Source: Anaerolineales bacterium | GTDB taxonomy: Bacteria; Chloroflexota; Anaerolineae; Anaerolineales; UBA4823 | DNA length: 64,000 bases | Reading direction: 5' to 3' | Assembly: GCA_016929095.1 (NCBI GenBank) | Contig: JAFGJM010000023.1 | Location: 24,219-88,218 of the forward strand | In this document: positions 16,862 to 25,951 of the stretch, piece after piece | Layout: each line of letters opens with the position of its first letter | How positions within the stretch are numbered: the first letter of the stretch is position 1 | Translations under genes and position numbers: made by a program | The notes under the pieces: model-generated | Seen by the model: the letters and a program-made list of their open reading frames with translations, nothing else | Told to the model about the DNA's origin: nothing | The model's database searches: none

Positions 16862-17422
16862 TTAACTATTAAAGTTTCTCGCCAAGGTATTGTCTAGATA
16901 ATTGAATGCCTCTTGGGCGTCGGTGCAAAAAGTAAGCCTGCGTCGATGCTTTTCGATTATAAAGTCTCCCAATTGATCATACATTGTATACAAAACATTT
17001 TCCCATTCCTTGCCAACGATAACTAACGGGCGGGGAGTGATGCCTCCAATTTGCAGTTGAGACCACATTACAGCTAATTCTCCCAAAGTGCCAATCCCGC
17101 CCGGGAAGACAACCGCGGCATCACAACGGTCGATGAGTGCGAACAACCTTTCTCTAAGTGTTGGAAATCGCAGTTCTTCTTTTAGCCAGGGATTAGGAAG
17201 GACGGGACGCCAGGCTTCGATTTCATCACAGGTCACTCCGATAACATGCCCTCCTGCTTCCGCGGCGCCTTTAGAAACCGCTTCCATCACACCAATATAT
17301 CCTCCGTTAAGTATCGTGTAACCGGATAATCCCAACAAACGGCCCAATTGATAAGCATCCTTATACAACGTTTCACCAGAATGGGTTTGGGCGCCGCCAA
17401 AAACCGAAATAAATTTCGTCAC
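16862..17422 (-). CDS. LOG-family (lysine decarboxylase-like) nucleotide phosphoribohydrolase
   Basis: Rossmann-fold protein of 186 residues with both LOG signatures: GGYIGVMEA (residues 40-48) and PGGIGTLGEL (107-116). LOG enzymes cleave the N-glycosidic bond of nucleoside 5'-monophosphates, including cytokinin nucleotides. Bacterial members without cytokinin genes are thought to act as general nucleotide hydrolases. The start overlaps the end of the MazG-like gene by 4 bases, so the two are cotranslated; a joint role in clearing unwanted nucleotides is plausible but inferred. Confidence 0.85.
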   Translation of the reverse strand: MTKFISVFGGAQTHSGETLYKDAYQLGRLLGLSGYTILNGGYIGVMEAVSKGAAEAGGHVIGVTCDEIEAWRPVLPNPWLKEELRFPTLRERLFALIDRCDAAVVFPGGIGTLGELAVMWSQLQIGGITPRPLVIVGKEWENVLYTMYDQLGDFIIEKHRRRLTFCTDAQEAFNYLDNTLARNFNS

Positions 17423-17724
17423 GATTTATCCCACTTTCTCAAGTAATTTTTTTGTAATTTATTCAAAATTGCCTGCTCAAGGTCGATATCGGCTATGCTT
17501 GAAATTTGTAATAAATAGAGTGATACATCGGCAAGTTCATCTGCCAACGCCAGTTTGTCTTTCATTGCCTCATCCCATTGGAAATGTTCCAGTACTTCAC
17601 CCGCTTCTATAACCAGGGAGATTGCCAGGTTTTTTAGCGTTTGTGGTTTTGGGCTATCAGGATCGTACCAACGTTGTGACTCAACGAATTGGTGCATGGC
17701 TGTGGTTAATTCTTTTATATCCAT
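17419..17724 (-). CDS. MazG-like nucleotide pyrophosphohydrolase
   Basis: Single-domain all-alpha NTP pyrophosphatase of 101 residues. The metal-binding pattern is visible as EAGEVLEHFQWDE and, one helix later, LADELADVSLYLLQ, matching the EXXE and EXXD pairs of MazG/dCTPase (RS21-C6) proteins. The length and the SQRWYDPDSPKPQTLKNLAI start fit the RS21-C6 branch, which prefers dCTP and modified dCTP. First gene of the minus-strand group and divergent from the nucleotidyltransferase at 17819. Confidence 0.85.
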   Translation of the reverse strand: MDIKELTTAMHQFVESQRWYDPDSPKPQTLKNLAISLVIEAGEVLEHFQWDEAMKDKLALADELADVSLYLLQISSIADIDLEQAILNKLQKNYLRKWDKS

Positions 17725-17818
17725 TTAGACGAATTATATTGATGTTATTGGAGAACGTCAATTAGAATGTATTAATTGTGGATTACAATATATATGAAAA
17801 TATAAACGGGAATATCGT

Positions 17819-20476
17819 ATGAAAATTATCCTGACTCACGAGCAAGCAGATTTTGATGCCCTGGCTTCTCTATTGGGAGCACACTATCTTCAAGAAGAAG
17901 CAATACCGGTTTTGCCCAGGAAGATGAACCGAAATGTGCGGGCGTTTGTGACGCTTTATGGCGGCGAATTACCATTTGTAGAAGCACGAGACTTACCCAA
18001 TGAACCTGTCGATGAAATCACTTTAGTGGATACACAATCTCCTATTAGTATTAAAGGCACTGGACCGGATACAGCAGTGCATGTCATCGATCACCATCCA
18101 ATCCGGGAGGATTTTCCCACGAATTGGACACTCACGGTCGCGGCAACCGGAGCAAATGCAACCATTTTGGTGGATAGTATTCGCGAAAGAGAAATACATC
18201 TTGGTATGGTGCAGGCAACATTGCTTTTATTGGGAATATATGAAGATACCGGTTCGTGCACATATTCTCGTACCACGGCGAGAGATTTGCGCGCGGCCAG
18301 CTTTCTCATGGAACAAGGCGCAAATCTAACCATTGCTAATGATTTCCTCAACCATCCCTTGACCATGGATCAACAAATCCTATATGACCGTTTATACCGA
18401 AATGCTGAAACCTTAGAGATTAACGGACATAGCATTGTTCTGGCTTGCGAAAATAATACGGATATTGAAGAAGAATACGCCACGATTGTTCATAAATTAC
18501 GCGATTTTTTAGACCCGGACGCCATATTTGTGCTAATTACCACTCGTTCTGGGGTGCAATTGATTGCCCGTTCAAGCTGTGACCAAATAAATGTCGCCGA
18601 CGTTGCCATACAATTTGGCGGAGGGGGGCATGATCGGGCGGCAGCCGGAATGATCAAGAATAAAGCATTGAACCAGGTGAAAGCAGACCTCATTCGTTTA
18701 TTGCCAGATTATGTTCACCCGGCGGTTACTGTGCAGCAAATCATGTCTTCCACGCCTCAATTGCTAAAGCCTAACACAAGTGTTGATGAGGCATTACAGC
18801 GCATGCAACGCTTCGGTTATGAGGGATTTCCTGTGGTCAAGCAAGGGAAAATCATCGGTTTGCTTACCCGGCGAGCCGTTGATCGGGCGATTGCCCATAA
18901 ACTCAATCTCAAAGCAGAAAGTATCATGGAAGCGGGAGAATATTACGTAGAACCCGACGATTCCATAGAACGCTTACAAATTGTCATGACAGACAGCGGT
19001 TGGGGACAAATTCCGGTTTTGGAACGCGAATCTGGAAAGATCATCGGCATTGTGACGCGAACGGATCTACTAAAAATATTGAGTGAAAAATCTAAGGCAA
19101 TGCCTCGCCATAACATTTCGAAACGCCTGGAAGCCAGCCTTTCTCCTGCTCGATTGGCGTTGTTGAAAATTGTCGCCGCTGAAGCTTTCGAAATCAATGC
19201 TGCGTTGTATATTGTAGGTGGATTTGTTAGAGATATATTGCTTGAACAGCCAAGCCTGGATTTCGACCTGGTCGTTGAAGGAGATGCCATAGTATTAGCA
19301 CGCCGATTAGCTCAAAAATATACCGGAAGGGTGACCAGTCATTCTCAATTTAGAACCGCCAAGTGGTTATTAGGCGATCCAAAACAGCTCCTTGCTTTAT
19401 TGGATCTAGATTTGGATGCTGATAAGGGGCAAGAAGACACGGATTTGAGCTTACCAAAATCATTGGATTTTGTAACCGCACGAACGGAATTTTATACACA
19501 TCCTACCGCTCTCCCGACAGTGGAAAAAGGGAGTATTAAATTAGATTTGCACCGTAGAGATTTTACGATCAACACACTGGCATTGCGCCTGGACGGGCGT
19601 CATTATGGAGAGCTTTTAGATTATTGGGGAGGGGGAAATGATATCCGCCATAAACGGGTGAGAGTTTTACATTCTTTGTCTTTTGTAGATGACCCAACGC
19701 GCATATTAAGAGCGGTGCGATTTGAAAAACGCCTGGGCTTTAAAATTGAAAAACGAACTCTCGCGTTAATGAAAGAGGCAGCCAATCTGCTTGTTCGAGT
19801 TTCTGGCGACCGTATCCGCCACGAGATGGATAGTATCCTGGCAGAGAAAAATGTGATCGAGATTCTGCAACGTTTGGATGACCTGGCTTTGCTTTCTTCG
19901 ATCGAAACTTCGTTCAAATGGGATGATTGGATGAATGATCAGGTTACTCATCTTTTAAAAAGTGAGCCAGATTTTTCTAAATGGCGGTTTAAAATTCCCG
20001 ATCGTAAAGCGCTACTGCGAAATGTGATATATTCACTGTTTTTGTTACGTATCACTGAAGAGGATGCAAAGGAATTAGCTGCGCATTTGAAATTCCCCGC
20101 TAATTTGCGAAAGTCAATTTGGAATGCCAGACGCATGTGGAATAATCGCAAGGAATTATATACAGCTTCAATAAGCCGAATAGTGGAAATTTTCGATGAT
20201 ATCGACCGCGTAGCACTGTATACCACTTATATTGCATCCAATGATGAATCCTATAAAAATAAAGTCGAAAAGTATATTACCGGTTGGCAAAACATGATTC
20301 CCTCCATTACGGGTCGTCATTTGCAAAAAATGGGGATTCCTCCCGGGCCTGACTACCGGTCTATCTTGAAGCTATTAAGAGATGCGTGGTTGAATGGAGA
20401 CGTGAAATCTGTAGCCGAGGAATCAATATTGTTAGATACTATCGTGGGAAAAATTAACCACGGAGACATTGTTTGA
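17819..20476 (+). CDS. DHH-CBS-tRNA nucleotidyltransferase (CCA- or A-adding enzyme)
   Basis: Multidomain protein of 885 residues. Residues 1-300 form a DHH phosphoesterase (DFDALAS, VDTQSP, DHHP, then GGGGHDRAAAG of DHHA1). Residues 305-425 form two CBS modules (VQQIMSSTPQLL; AESIMEAGEYYV). From about 460 comes a class II polymerase-beta nucleotidyltransferase head (YIVGGFVRDILL; catalytic DFD at 481-483; RRDFTINTLAL; DDPTRILRAVRFEKRLGF). It should add CCA, or only part of it, to tRNA 3' ends. Proteins with this layout occur in deep-branching bacteria, some as A-adding enzymes with a separate CC-adding partner. No clear Shine-Dalgarno. Confidence 0.92.
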   Translation: MKIILTHEQADFDALASLLGAHYLQEEAIPVLPRKMNRNVRAFVTLYGGELPFVEARDLPNEPVDEITLVDTQSPISIKGTGPDTAVHVIDHHPIREDFPTNWTLTVAATGANATILVDSIREREIHLGMVQATLLLLGIYEDTGSCTYSRTTARDLRAASFLMEQGANLTIANDFLNHPLTMDQQILYDRLYRNAETLEINGHSIVLACENNTDIEEEYATIVHKLRDFLDPDAIFVLITTRSGVQLIARSSCDQINVADVAIQFGGGGHDRAAAGMIKNKALNQVKADLIRLLPDYVHPAVTVQQIMSSTPQLLKPNTSVDEALQRMQRFGYEGFPVVKQGKIIGLLTRRAVDRAIAHKLNLKAESIMEAGEYYVEPDDSIERLQIVMTDSGWGQIPVLERESGKIIGIVTRTDLLKILSEKSKAMPRHNISKRLEASLSPARLALLKIVAAEAFEINAALYIVGGFVRDILLEQPSLDFDLVVEGDAIVLARRLAQKYTGRVTSHSQFRTAKWLLGDPKQLLALLDLDLDADKGQEDTDLSLPKSLDFVTARTEFYTHPTALPTVEKGSIKLDLHRRDFTINTLALRLDGRHYGELLDYWGGGNDIRHKRVRVLHSLSFVDDPTRILRAVRFEKRLGFKIEKRTLALMKEAANLLVRVSGDRIRHEMDSILAEKNVIEILQRLDDLALLSSIETSFKWDDWMNDQVTHLLKSEPDFSKWRFKIPDRKALLRNVIYSLFLLRITEEDAKELAAHLKFPANLRKSIWNARRMWNNRKELYTASISRIVEIFDDIDRVALYTTYIASNDESYKNKVEKYITGWQNMIPSITGRHLQKMGIPPGPDYRSILKLLRDAWLNGDVKSVAEESILLDTIVGKINHGDIV

Positions 20477-20491
20477 CTATCAATAGTATTG

Positions 20492-21019
20492 ATGACTGTG
20501 CAAACGGATCATTCTTTGATATCCAAGGTTAAATTTCGGCAGGTTGCTGAATCTGATCTGCCTGCTTTAGAGTGGAACGGAGAATATCAGCATTTTCGAC
20601 AAATCTATAAAGATATGTTCTTGCTCTCCCTACGCGGCGAAGCGATGATTTGGATAGCAGAATGGAATAAACAAAAATTGATCGGTCAGGTTCTTGTTCA
20701 ACTGAAAAGCGCTCGTATTGAGCTGGCTGATGGAAAAACACGAGCTTATATATTCGGTTTTCGTATCAAACCCGACTATCGCAATTTAGGGATTGGCAGC
20801 AAATTCATGTTAAGGCTGGAAGATGAACTTGTCGAAAAAGGATATGAATGGGCAATATTAAATGTTAATCAAGATAATATGCAAGCCAGAAACCTGTATG
20901 AACGCCTCGGATATAAGGTGGTAGCAGAAGAAGCAGGAATCTGGAACTATATTGATGATAAAGGCAAACGTAGGGATGTGAACGAACCTGCCTGGCGGAT
21001 GGAGAAAAAATTAACTTGA
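20492..21019 (+). CDS. GNAT-family N-acetyltransferase
   Basis: 175-residue acetyltransferase. The acetyl-CoA site is visible as FGFRIKPDYRNLGIGSKFMLRLE (its conserved core being R-N-L-G-I-G), followed by the motif B stretch ILNVNQDNMQARNLYERLGYK. Substrate unknown; small amines, antibiotics and protein N-termini are all possible for the family. The ATG at 20492 is used; an adjoining TTG at 20489 is less likely. It occupies the place where rimP commonly precedes nusA, but shows no likeness to RimP. Confidence 0.85.
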   Translation: MTVQTDHSLISKVKFRQVAESDLPALEWNGEYQHFRQIYKDMFLLSLRGEAMIWIAEWNKQKLIGQVLVQLKSARIELADGKTRAYIFGFRIKPDYRNLGIGSKFMLRLEDELVEKGYEWAILNVNQDNMQARNLYERLGYKVVAEEAGIWNYIDDKGKRRDVNEPAWRMEKKLT

Positions 21020-21084
21020 TGCAAAAAATAAATCATGATAGAATTTGATTTCGGGAAGGTTCGAGATAAGAATAAGGAATTGCG

Positions 21085-21109
21085 GAAAAGTGGGAACTCC
21101 CCACTTTTC
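21085..21109 (+). promoter_or_regulatory. Hairpin in the nusA leader, possible attenuator
   Basis: GAAAAGTGGG (21085-21094) pairs perfectly with CCCACTTTTC (21100-21109) over a five-base loop; the falling strand supplies the T-rich end. A hairpin of the form AGTGGG...CCCACT is familiar ahead of rimP-nusA operons, where it may act as an attenuator. Here it lies 48 bases before the chosen nusA start. Confidence 0.6.
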
Positions 21110-21157
21110 TTCGTATAGGCAAAGGAATTGGAATACTCCAAGCGGAGAAATGAACGG

Positions 21158-23167
21158 ATGAAGAACGAATTTGTATTAGCTTTCAATGAGGTAATCGAAG
21201 AAAAACAACTTCCAAGAGAGGTTGTTTTGGATGCTTTAAAAAACGCCATGGTATCTGCATATCGGCGTGCCGTAAATGCTTCGAATGCGCAAAGCATTGA
21301 AGCTGACATTGATATTGAAACTGGGAAAGTGATCATCAGGGCGGAAAAGGAAATCGTTGATGTTGTCCAGGATGAGCGTACTGAGGTTACATTAGAGGAC
21401 GCGCATAAGGTAGATCCAGAAACTAAAATTGGCGACATGGTCATGGTCGAATCGACGCCTAAAAATTTTGGGCGAGTCGCCGCTCAAACAGCCCGGCAGG
21501 TCATTCAACAACGTATCCGTGAAGCAGAACGAGAAGCACAACTGGATCACTTTAGCAAACAAATGGGTGAAATTGTCAGCGGTGTTGTTCAGGCGGTAAG
21601 CAACCAGGGCGTAACATTGGGCCTGGATATGAAAGCAGAAGGGTCTATGCCGCGCAACCACCAAATACCGGGTGAACGTTTCCGCGTACATGAACGGGTA
21701 CGAGCGTTGCTTTTGGAAGTTAAATCTTCTCCTCGTGGACCGCAAATTATCCTTTCCCGCGCACACCGAAATTTTTTACGGCGATTGCTGGAAAATGAAG
21801 TTCCGGAGATTTATCATGGATTGGTTGAAATTCGCTCAATCTCGCGTGAACCCGGGCAGCGATCTAAAGTTGCTGTTTCGGCTCTACAAACCGGAGTAGA
21901 TCCTGTGGGCGCCTGTGTTGGAATGAGGGGGGTTCGAATTCAAGCGATTGTGAATGAACTTAATGGTGAAAAAATCGATGTGATCGAATGGAATCCGGAT
22001 CCGGCTGGATATATTGCTAAAGCACTCAGCCCGGCTCGGGTGAATGGCGTTTATTTGAACGATCATGTACGAGGGACCAAAACGGCAACCGTGGTGGTGC
22101 CGGAAGATCAATTGAGTTTGGCGATTGGGCGGGATGGTCAAAATGCCAGGCTGGCAGCCAAATTAACAGCCTGGAAAATCGATATCAAAAGCCTGCCAGA
22201 AGCTGCCGCAGATGCCATTTATCGATTACAAAATGACCCCGCTTATGCGACGATCGCCGAAAATGAAAAGGATATCGTCACTCAATTAGAAGCAACATTG
22301 GCTAAAAAAGCAGAAGGAAGACCCATTAACCCTGAAGAGTATCAGGCGATGAGTCAGTTTGTCGATCGTATAGAGCGAGGCCTGGTGCGCCAGCGAGAAA
22401 AGGAAAAAGCTGCAGAAGAAGAAATGCAGCGTATCGCTCAAGCCAATGTCCCGGAAGGTGCTTTCGAAATTCCACTGGAAGATTTAGGGATATCTTTGAG
22501 ATACACCTCACTTTTGGGAGGCATGGGTTATACAACTATCGGGGACCTGTTGCTTCAAATGAACCTGGATCCAAATGTTATTTTAAGTATTGATGGCATT
22601 GGCCCTAAAGCCATGCAAGAAATTGAAACCGCATTTGCCAACTTGTCTTTCCCCGAACCGGTATCAGAAGAACCCGAAGCGGAGATTGCAGTACAAGAAG
22701 TTGAGTTAGCGGAACCGGAAGAAGGTGCAGCAGTAGAGGCTGAAATTCTGGGTGAGGAATTAGAAAAAGCTGTTCCAACACCCGATTTGATAGTGGAAGA
22801 GGAGAAGGAAGCTATTCTGGAAACAGAAAAGGCAGAAGCTATTGCTGAAGAAACCTTGGAACAGCCAGAAGAAACTGTAGTAGGCGAAATCGTTGAACCG
22901 GAAAAGGAAGAAGAAAAACCTGAAACTGTTGAAGAAGAGGAAGAGACAGTCTCGTTCGACGAATTATTTGCCTTACGACCTGAAGTATTGGATATGGTAC
23001 CACCGTCGGATGACGATGAATTTGAAGACGAAGAAGGCGACAAGAAGAAAAAGAAGAAGAAAAAACAACGGAAGTTTGTTGAAGTTGAGTATGATCCCGA
23101 TCACGATATGATGGTTGTTAAGAAGAAACACAAACGAACCGATTTTGATTGGGATGAAAATTGGTAG
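21158..23167 (+). CDS. nusA: Transcription termination/antitermination factor NusA with charged C-terminal tail
   Basis: Binds RNA polymerase and nascent RNA in pausing, termination and antitermination. Domains in order: N-terminal RNAP-binding domain (KNEFVLAFNEVIEEKQLPRE), S1 (GEIVSGVVQAVSNQGVTLGL), KH1 (VGACVGMRGVRIQAIVNELN) and KH2 (DQLSLAIGRDGQNARLAAKL). A helix-hairpin-helix-like module (GMGYTTIGDLL, ILSIDGIGPKA) follows, then about 120 residues rich in Glu/Val/Pro and a short tail with eight consecutive Lys. The tail is not typical of NusA. The ATG at 21158 fits the family start; GGAG (21144-21147) lies upstream. Heads the nusA-ylxR-infB-rbfA cluster. Confidence 0.95.
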   Translation: MKNEFVLAFNEVIEEKQLPREVVLDALKNAMVSAYRRAVNASNAQSIEADIDIETGKVIIRAEKEIVDVVQDERTEVTLEDAHKVDPETKIGDMVMVESTPKNFGRVAAQTARQVIQQRIREAEREAQLDHFSKQMGEIVSGVVQAVSNQGVTLGLDMKAEGSMPRNHQIPGERFRVHERVRALLLEVKSSPRGPQIILSRAHRNFLRRLLENEVPEIYHGLVEIRSISREPGQRSKVAVSALQTGVDPVGACVGMRGVRIQAIVNELNGEKIDVIEWNPDPAGYIAKALSPARVNGVYLNDHVRGTKTATVVVPEDQLSLAIGRDGQNARLAAKLTAWKIDIKSLPEAAADAIYRLQNDPAYATIAENEKDIVTQLEATLAKKAEGRPINPEEYQAMSQFVDRIERGLVRQREKEKAAEEEMQRIAQANVPEGAFEIPLEDLGISLRYTSLLGGMGYTTIGDLLLQMNLDPNVILSIDGIGPKAMQEIETAFANLSFPEPVSEEPEAEIAVQEVELAEPEEGAAVEAEILGEELEKAVPTPDLIVEEEKEAILETEKAEAIAEETLEQPEETVVGEIVEPEKEEEKPETVEEEEETVSFDELFALRPEVLDMVPPSDDDEFEDEEGDKKKKKKKKQRKFVEVEYDPDHDMMVVKKKHKRTDFDWDENW

Positions 23168-23198
23168 AATAAAAATATTATTATACAGAGAATTAGAG

Positions 23199-23516
23199 GT
23201 GACTAAAAAATCTTCCAAACGAAAACACATCCCCCAACGAACGTGTGTGGGTTGTCGGGAAGTTTTGCCAAAACGCTCCTTGATCCGTATTGTCAGGCAT
23301 CCGGATGGAATCATGGTAGATTTAACCGGAAAAATGCCTGGCAGGGGAGCTTACCTGCACGACGCATACGCGTGCTGGGAAAAAGGGCTAAAAGGCGCCT
23401 TGGCTCAAGCCCTGAAAATTGAGTTAACGATGGAAGACAAGGAAAAATTATCTGCTTTTGCTAAATCATTGCCCGACGCCTCAAGAGAAGGCAAGGAAGA
23501 AAAAGGTGAAAGCTGA
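23199..23516 (+). CDS. ylxR: YlxR-family RNA-binding protein (RnpM-like)
   Basis: About 105 residues starting from the GTG at 23199, after the nusA stop. The YlxR core is clear: PQRTCVGCREVLPKRSLIRIV, then GKMPGRGAYLH. The protein is a small basic RNA-binding fold; the Bacillus homologue (RnpM) modulates RNase P. The frame extends upstream into nusA, but the homologous region begins only at KHIPQRTC, so the late start is preferred. Highly conserved position between nusA and infB. The C-terminal tail is charged and probably flexible. Confidence 0.85.
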   Translation: MTKKSSKRKHIPQRTCVGCREVLPKRSLIRIVRHPDGIMVDLTGKMPGRGAYLHDAYACWEKGLKGALAQALKIELTMEDKEKLSAFAKSLPDASREGKEEKGES

Positions 23517-23599
23517 TAGAAGGAACTTATTAAAAAATAGTGAGACAGATTTTGCTGGATATAAGATGATATTTTTTCAATCTCCGGCTAGAAAGCGTA

Positions 23600-23715
23600 C
23601 GCCAGCGAGGTATGCAATGACGGTGTAATACTCCGTTTCCCCTACTCGCTTATTGGATGGAGATCTTGTGCGAAGATCTATAGGGACAGAGTGCCATAAA
23701 AGCTGGCAAAAGCAC
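23600..23715 (+). ncRNA. Structured candidate leader RNA upstream of infB
   Basis: The 219-base gap between ylxR and infB has several nested or adjacent stems: AGCGAG (23604-23609) with CTCGCT (23645-23650), enclosing ACGG/CCGT; the perfect AGATCTT (23661-23667) with AAGATCT (23673-23679) on a five-base loop; and TGCC (23692-23695) with GGCA (23705-23708). The infB ribosome-binding site AGGAGG follows at once. I cannot match it to a known family. It may be a cis-regulatory leader. Confidence 0.35.
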
Positions 23716-23735
23716 ATTAATACAGGAGGTATCTA

Positions 23736-25532
23736 ATGAGCGAGAACGGTCAAAAAGGAAAAACCATAGAAATTTCCCCCAATATTACAGTCAGGGAATT
23801 ATCACAAATCATAAAAGCAAGTCCAATTGAAATCATTAAAATCTTAATGGCGAATGGGGTAATGGCGAATATCAACCAGCAGATTGATTTTGATACAGCA
23901 GCGGTTGTCGCGGCTGAATTGGGATATGAAGTAACGCTTGAGACGCAAGCGCCGATAAAAGAAGAAGATAAAGGTGAGATTCCATTATGGCGGCGCGTAA
24001 TTGCAGACGAAAATCCTGATGAGTTGATAAAACGACCCCCGGTGGTTACAATTTTAGGGCATGTTGATCATGGCAAAACCACTTTATTGGATGCTATTCG
24101 GCATACAAATGTAGCTGGCGGCGAAGTGGGTGGCATAACGCAGCATATTGGCGCCTATCAAGTCGAGCATAATAACCGTTTGATCACATTTTTAGATACA
24201 CCGGGTCATGCTGCATTTACAGCAATGCGGGCACGTGGCGCACAAGGCGCTGATATTGTGATCCTGGTTGTAGCAGCGGATGATGGCGTGATGCCACAAA
24301 CCAAGGAGGCTGCTGCCCACGCGAAAGCTGCGCAGGTGCCCATTATCGTTGCCATGAATAAGATTGATAAACAAAATGCTGATCAAAGCCGAGTAAAACA
24401 ACAATTGGCAGAAATTGGATTGGTGCCAGATGATTGGGATGGGGATACCATTGTTGTCCCAATTTCTGCAAAAAAAGGTGAAGGCATTGAAGATTTACTC
24501 GAAGCCATCAGTTTGGTTTCGGATAATATGGATATTCGTGCAAACCCGAAAGGACGTGTGATCGGGACGGTTATTGAAGCAGAAATTGCGCGCGCAAAAG
24601 GGGTGATGGCATCACTTTTGATTCAAAATGGCAGTTTGGAGGTAGGTGATGTGGTTGTAGCGGGCAATACCTGTGGGAAAATTAAAGCCATGTTCGACTA
24701 CTTAGGTAAAAGAGTGAGAAAAGCAAGTCCATCATTTCCGGTGTCTGTGATGGGTTTAAATGATATCCCTCAAGCGGGCGATTTGTTTCAGGTGGTCGAT
24801 TCTGAGAAAGATGCCCGTATGATGATTGATTCACTGAATCAGGCAAAAGCCGAATCAGAATCCGATCAAAAATCTGTGATGAGCCTGGAACAATTATTTG
24901 ATCGGTTTCAAGCAGGCGATGTCCGCGAATTACGATTGGTTATAAAAGCCGATGTTCAGGGATCGCTCGAACCGGTTGTTTCCTCATTAAAGGATTTAGA
25001 TAAAGGGGATATTGCCATCAATATTCTACATGCAGAAACGGGAATGATAAGCGAAAGTGATGTTATGTTGGCGTCAGCATCGAAAGCCATTGTCATTGGG
25101 TTCAATGTTCAGGCTGATACTGCAGCCCGTCGATTAGCAGATTCTGAGGGAGTATCTATCCGAATTTATGATATTATTTATCGCCTGATAGAAGATATCG
25201 AAAAAGCATTAAAAGGTATGCTTGAACCTGAAGAGCAGGAAGTGGTCAGCGGACACGCAGAAATCCGAGCGGTTTTTCGAATATCAAAGGTCGGGAATAT
25301 TGCCGGGTGTTATGTGACTGACGGTGTCCTTCACCGAAATGCGAAAATGCGCGTCATTCGATCTGGTAATGTTATTCATGAAGGATGGATCAGTTCATTA
25401 AAACATTTACAGGAAGATGTACGAGAAGTGAGACAAGGTTTTGAATGCGGTGTGGCGATCAAAAGCTTCGATGGCTTTATTGTTGGCGATAAACTTGAAT
25501 GCTTCTCGGTAGAGAAAGTTGCTGTAAAATAG
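23736..25532 (+). CDS. infB: Translation initiation factor IF-2, short form
   Basis: GTPase that brings initiator fMet-tRNA to the 30S subunit and promotes subunit joining. 598 residues, without the long N-terminal extension of E. coli IF-2. It has the IF2_N module ([22 protein letters not shown]), G1 [10 protein letters not shown]3 DTPGHAAF, G4 NKIDK, then domains II-IV ending in [21 protein letters not shown] strong ACAGGAGGT precedes the ATG. Cluster order nusA-ylxR-infB-rbfA is standard. Confidence 0.97.
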   Translation: MSENGQKGKTIEISPNITVRELSQIIKASPIEIIKILMANGVMANINQQIDFDTAAVVAAELGYEVTLETQAPIKEEDKGEIPLWRRVIADENPDELIKRPPVVTILGHVDHGKTTLLDAIRHTNVAGGEVGGITQHIGAYQVEHNNRLITFLDTPGHAAFTAMRARGAQGADIVILVVAADDGVMPQTKEAAAHAKAAQVPIIVAMNKIDKQNADQSRVKQQLAEIGLVPDDWDGDTIVVPISAKKGEGIEDLLEAISLVSDNMDIRANPKGRVIGTVIEAEIARAKGVMASLLIQNGSLEVGDVVVAGNTCGKIKAMFDYLGKRVRKASPSFPVSVMGLNDIPQAGDLFQVVDSEKDARMMIDSLNQAKAESESDQKSVMSLEQLFDRFQAGDVRELRLVIKADVQGSLEPVVSSLKDLDKGDIAINILHAETGMISESDVMLASASKAIVIGFNVQADTAARRLADSEGVSIRIYDIIYRLIEDIEKALKGMLEPEEQEVVSGHAEIRAVFRISKVGNIAGCYVTDGVLHRNAKMRVIRSGNVIHEGWISSLKHLQEDVREVRQGFECGVAIKSFDGFIVGDKLECFSVEKVAVK

Positions 25533-25556
25533 GATTTAGAAGTTGCGAGGCTTACC

Positions 25557-25946
25557 GTGGTTTCAAAATTACGAGCGGAACGGATAGGTGGTCGGATCAA
25601 AGAAGAATTATCCGAGATGTTGATCAATGATATATCCGATCCAAGGCTTAGTGGTATTTTCATTACCGATGTGAAAGTCGATCGTGAGTTGACCTTTGCA
25701 GATATCTATATTTCTGCAGTTGAGGGAATTCAGCTATGGAGGGAGATAAAATCGGGGCTAGAACATGCCCAGGGATTTATCCGCCATATGCTTGCCGAAC
25801 GTATTGAGTTACGCGTATTTCCCCGATTGCGTTTTCATTGGGACCCAACACCTGAAAGGGCCGCCTCGCTGGATAAATTATTTGCATCGCTGCAGGATGA
25901 AGAAGCGCAAAATCAGAATCCACAGAAAACCGGTATAGATGAATAA
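25557..25946 (+). CDS. rbfA: 30S ribosome-binding factor A
   Basis: Single KH-type domain protein, 129 residues, needed for late maturation of the 30S subunit and 16S rRNA 5' end. Family features: RAERIGGRIKEELSEML, DPRLSGIFITDVKVDREL, RIELRVFPRLRFHWDPTPE. Starts with GTG, 24 bases after infB; a GAGG lies shortly upstream. nrnA follows after 5 bases. Confidence 0.95.
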   Translation: MVSKLRAERIGGRIKEELSEMLINDISDPRLSGIFITDVKVDRELTFADIYISAVEGIQLWREIKSGLEHAQGFIRHMLAERIELRVFPRLRFHWDPTPERAASLDKLFASLQDEEAQNQNPQKTGIDE

Positions 25947-25951
25947 CGATA

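Noticed and set aside
22555..23043. Serine-rich minus-strand frame opposite nusA.
   Set aside because: It is the mirror of the Glu-rich NusA tail (GAA codons read as TTC/TCC and similar) and lacks any independent support.
23600..23715. tRNA(Sec) or another tRNA gene in the ylxR-infB gap.
   Set aside because: Stems are present but there is no TTCRA T-loop, anticodon arm or CCA end in the right order.
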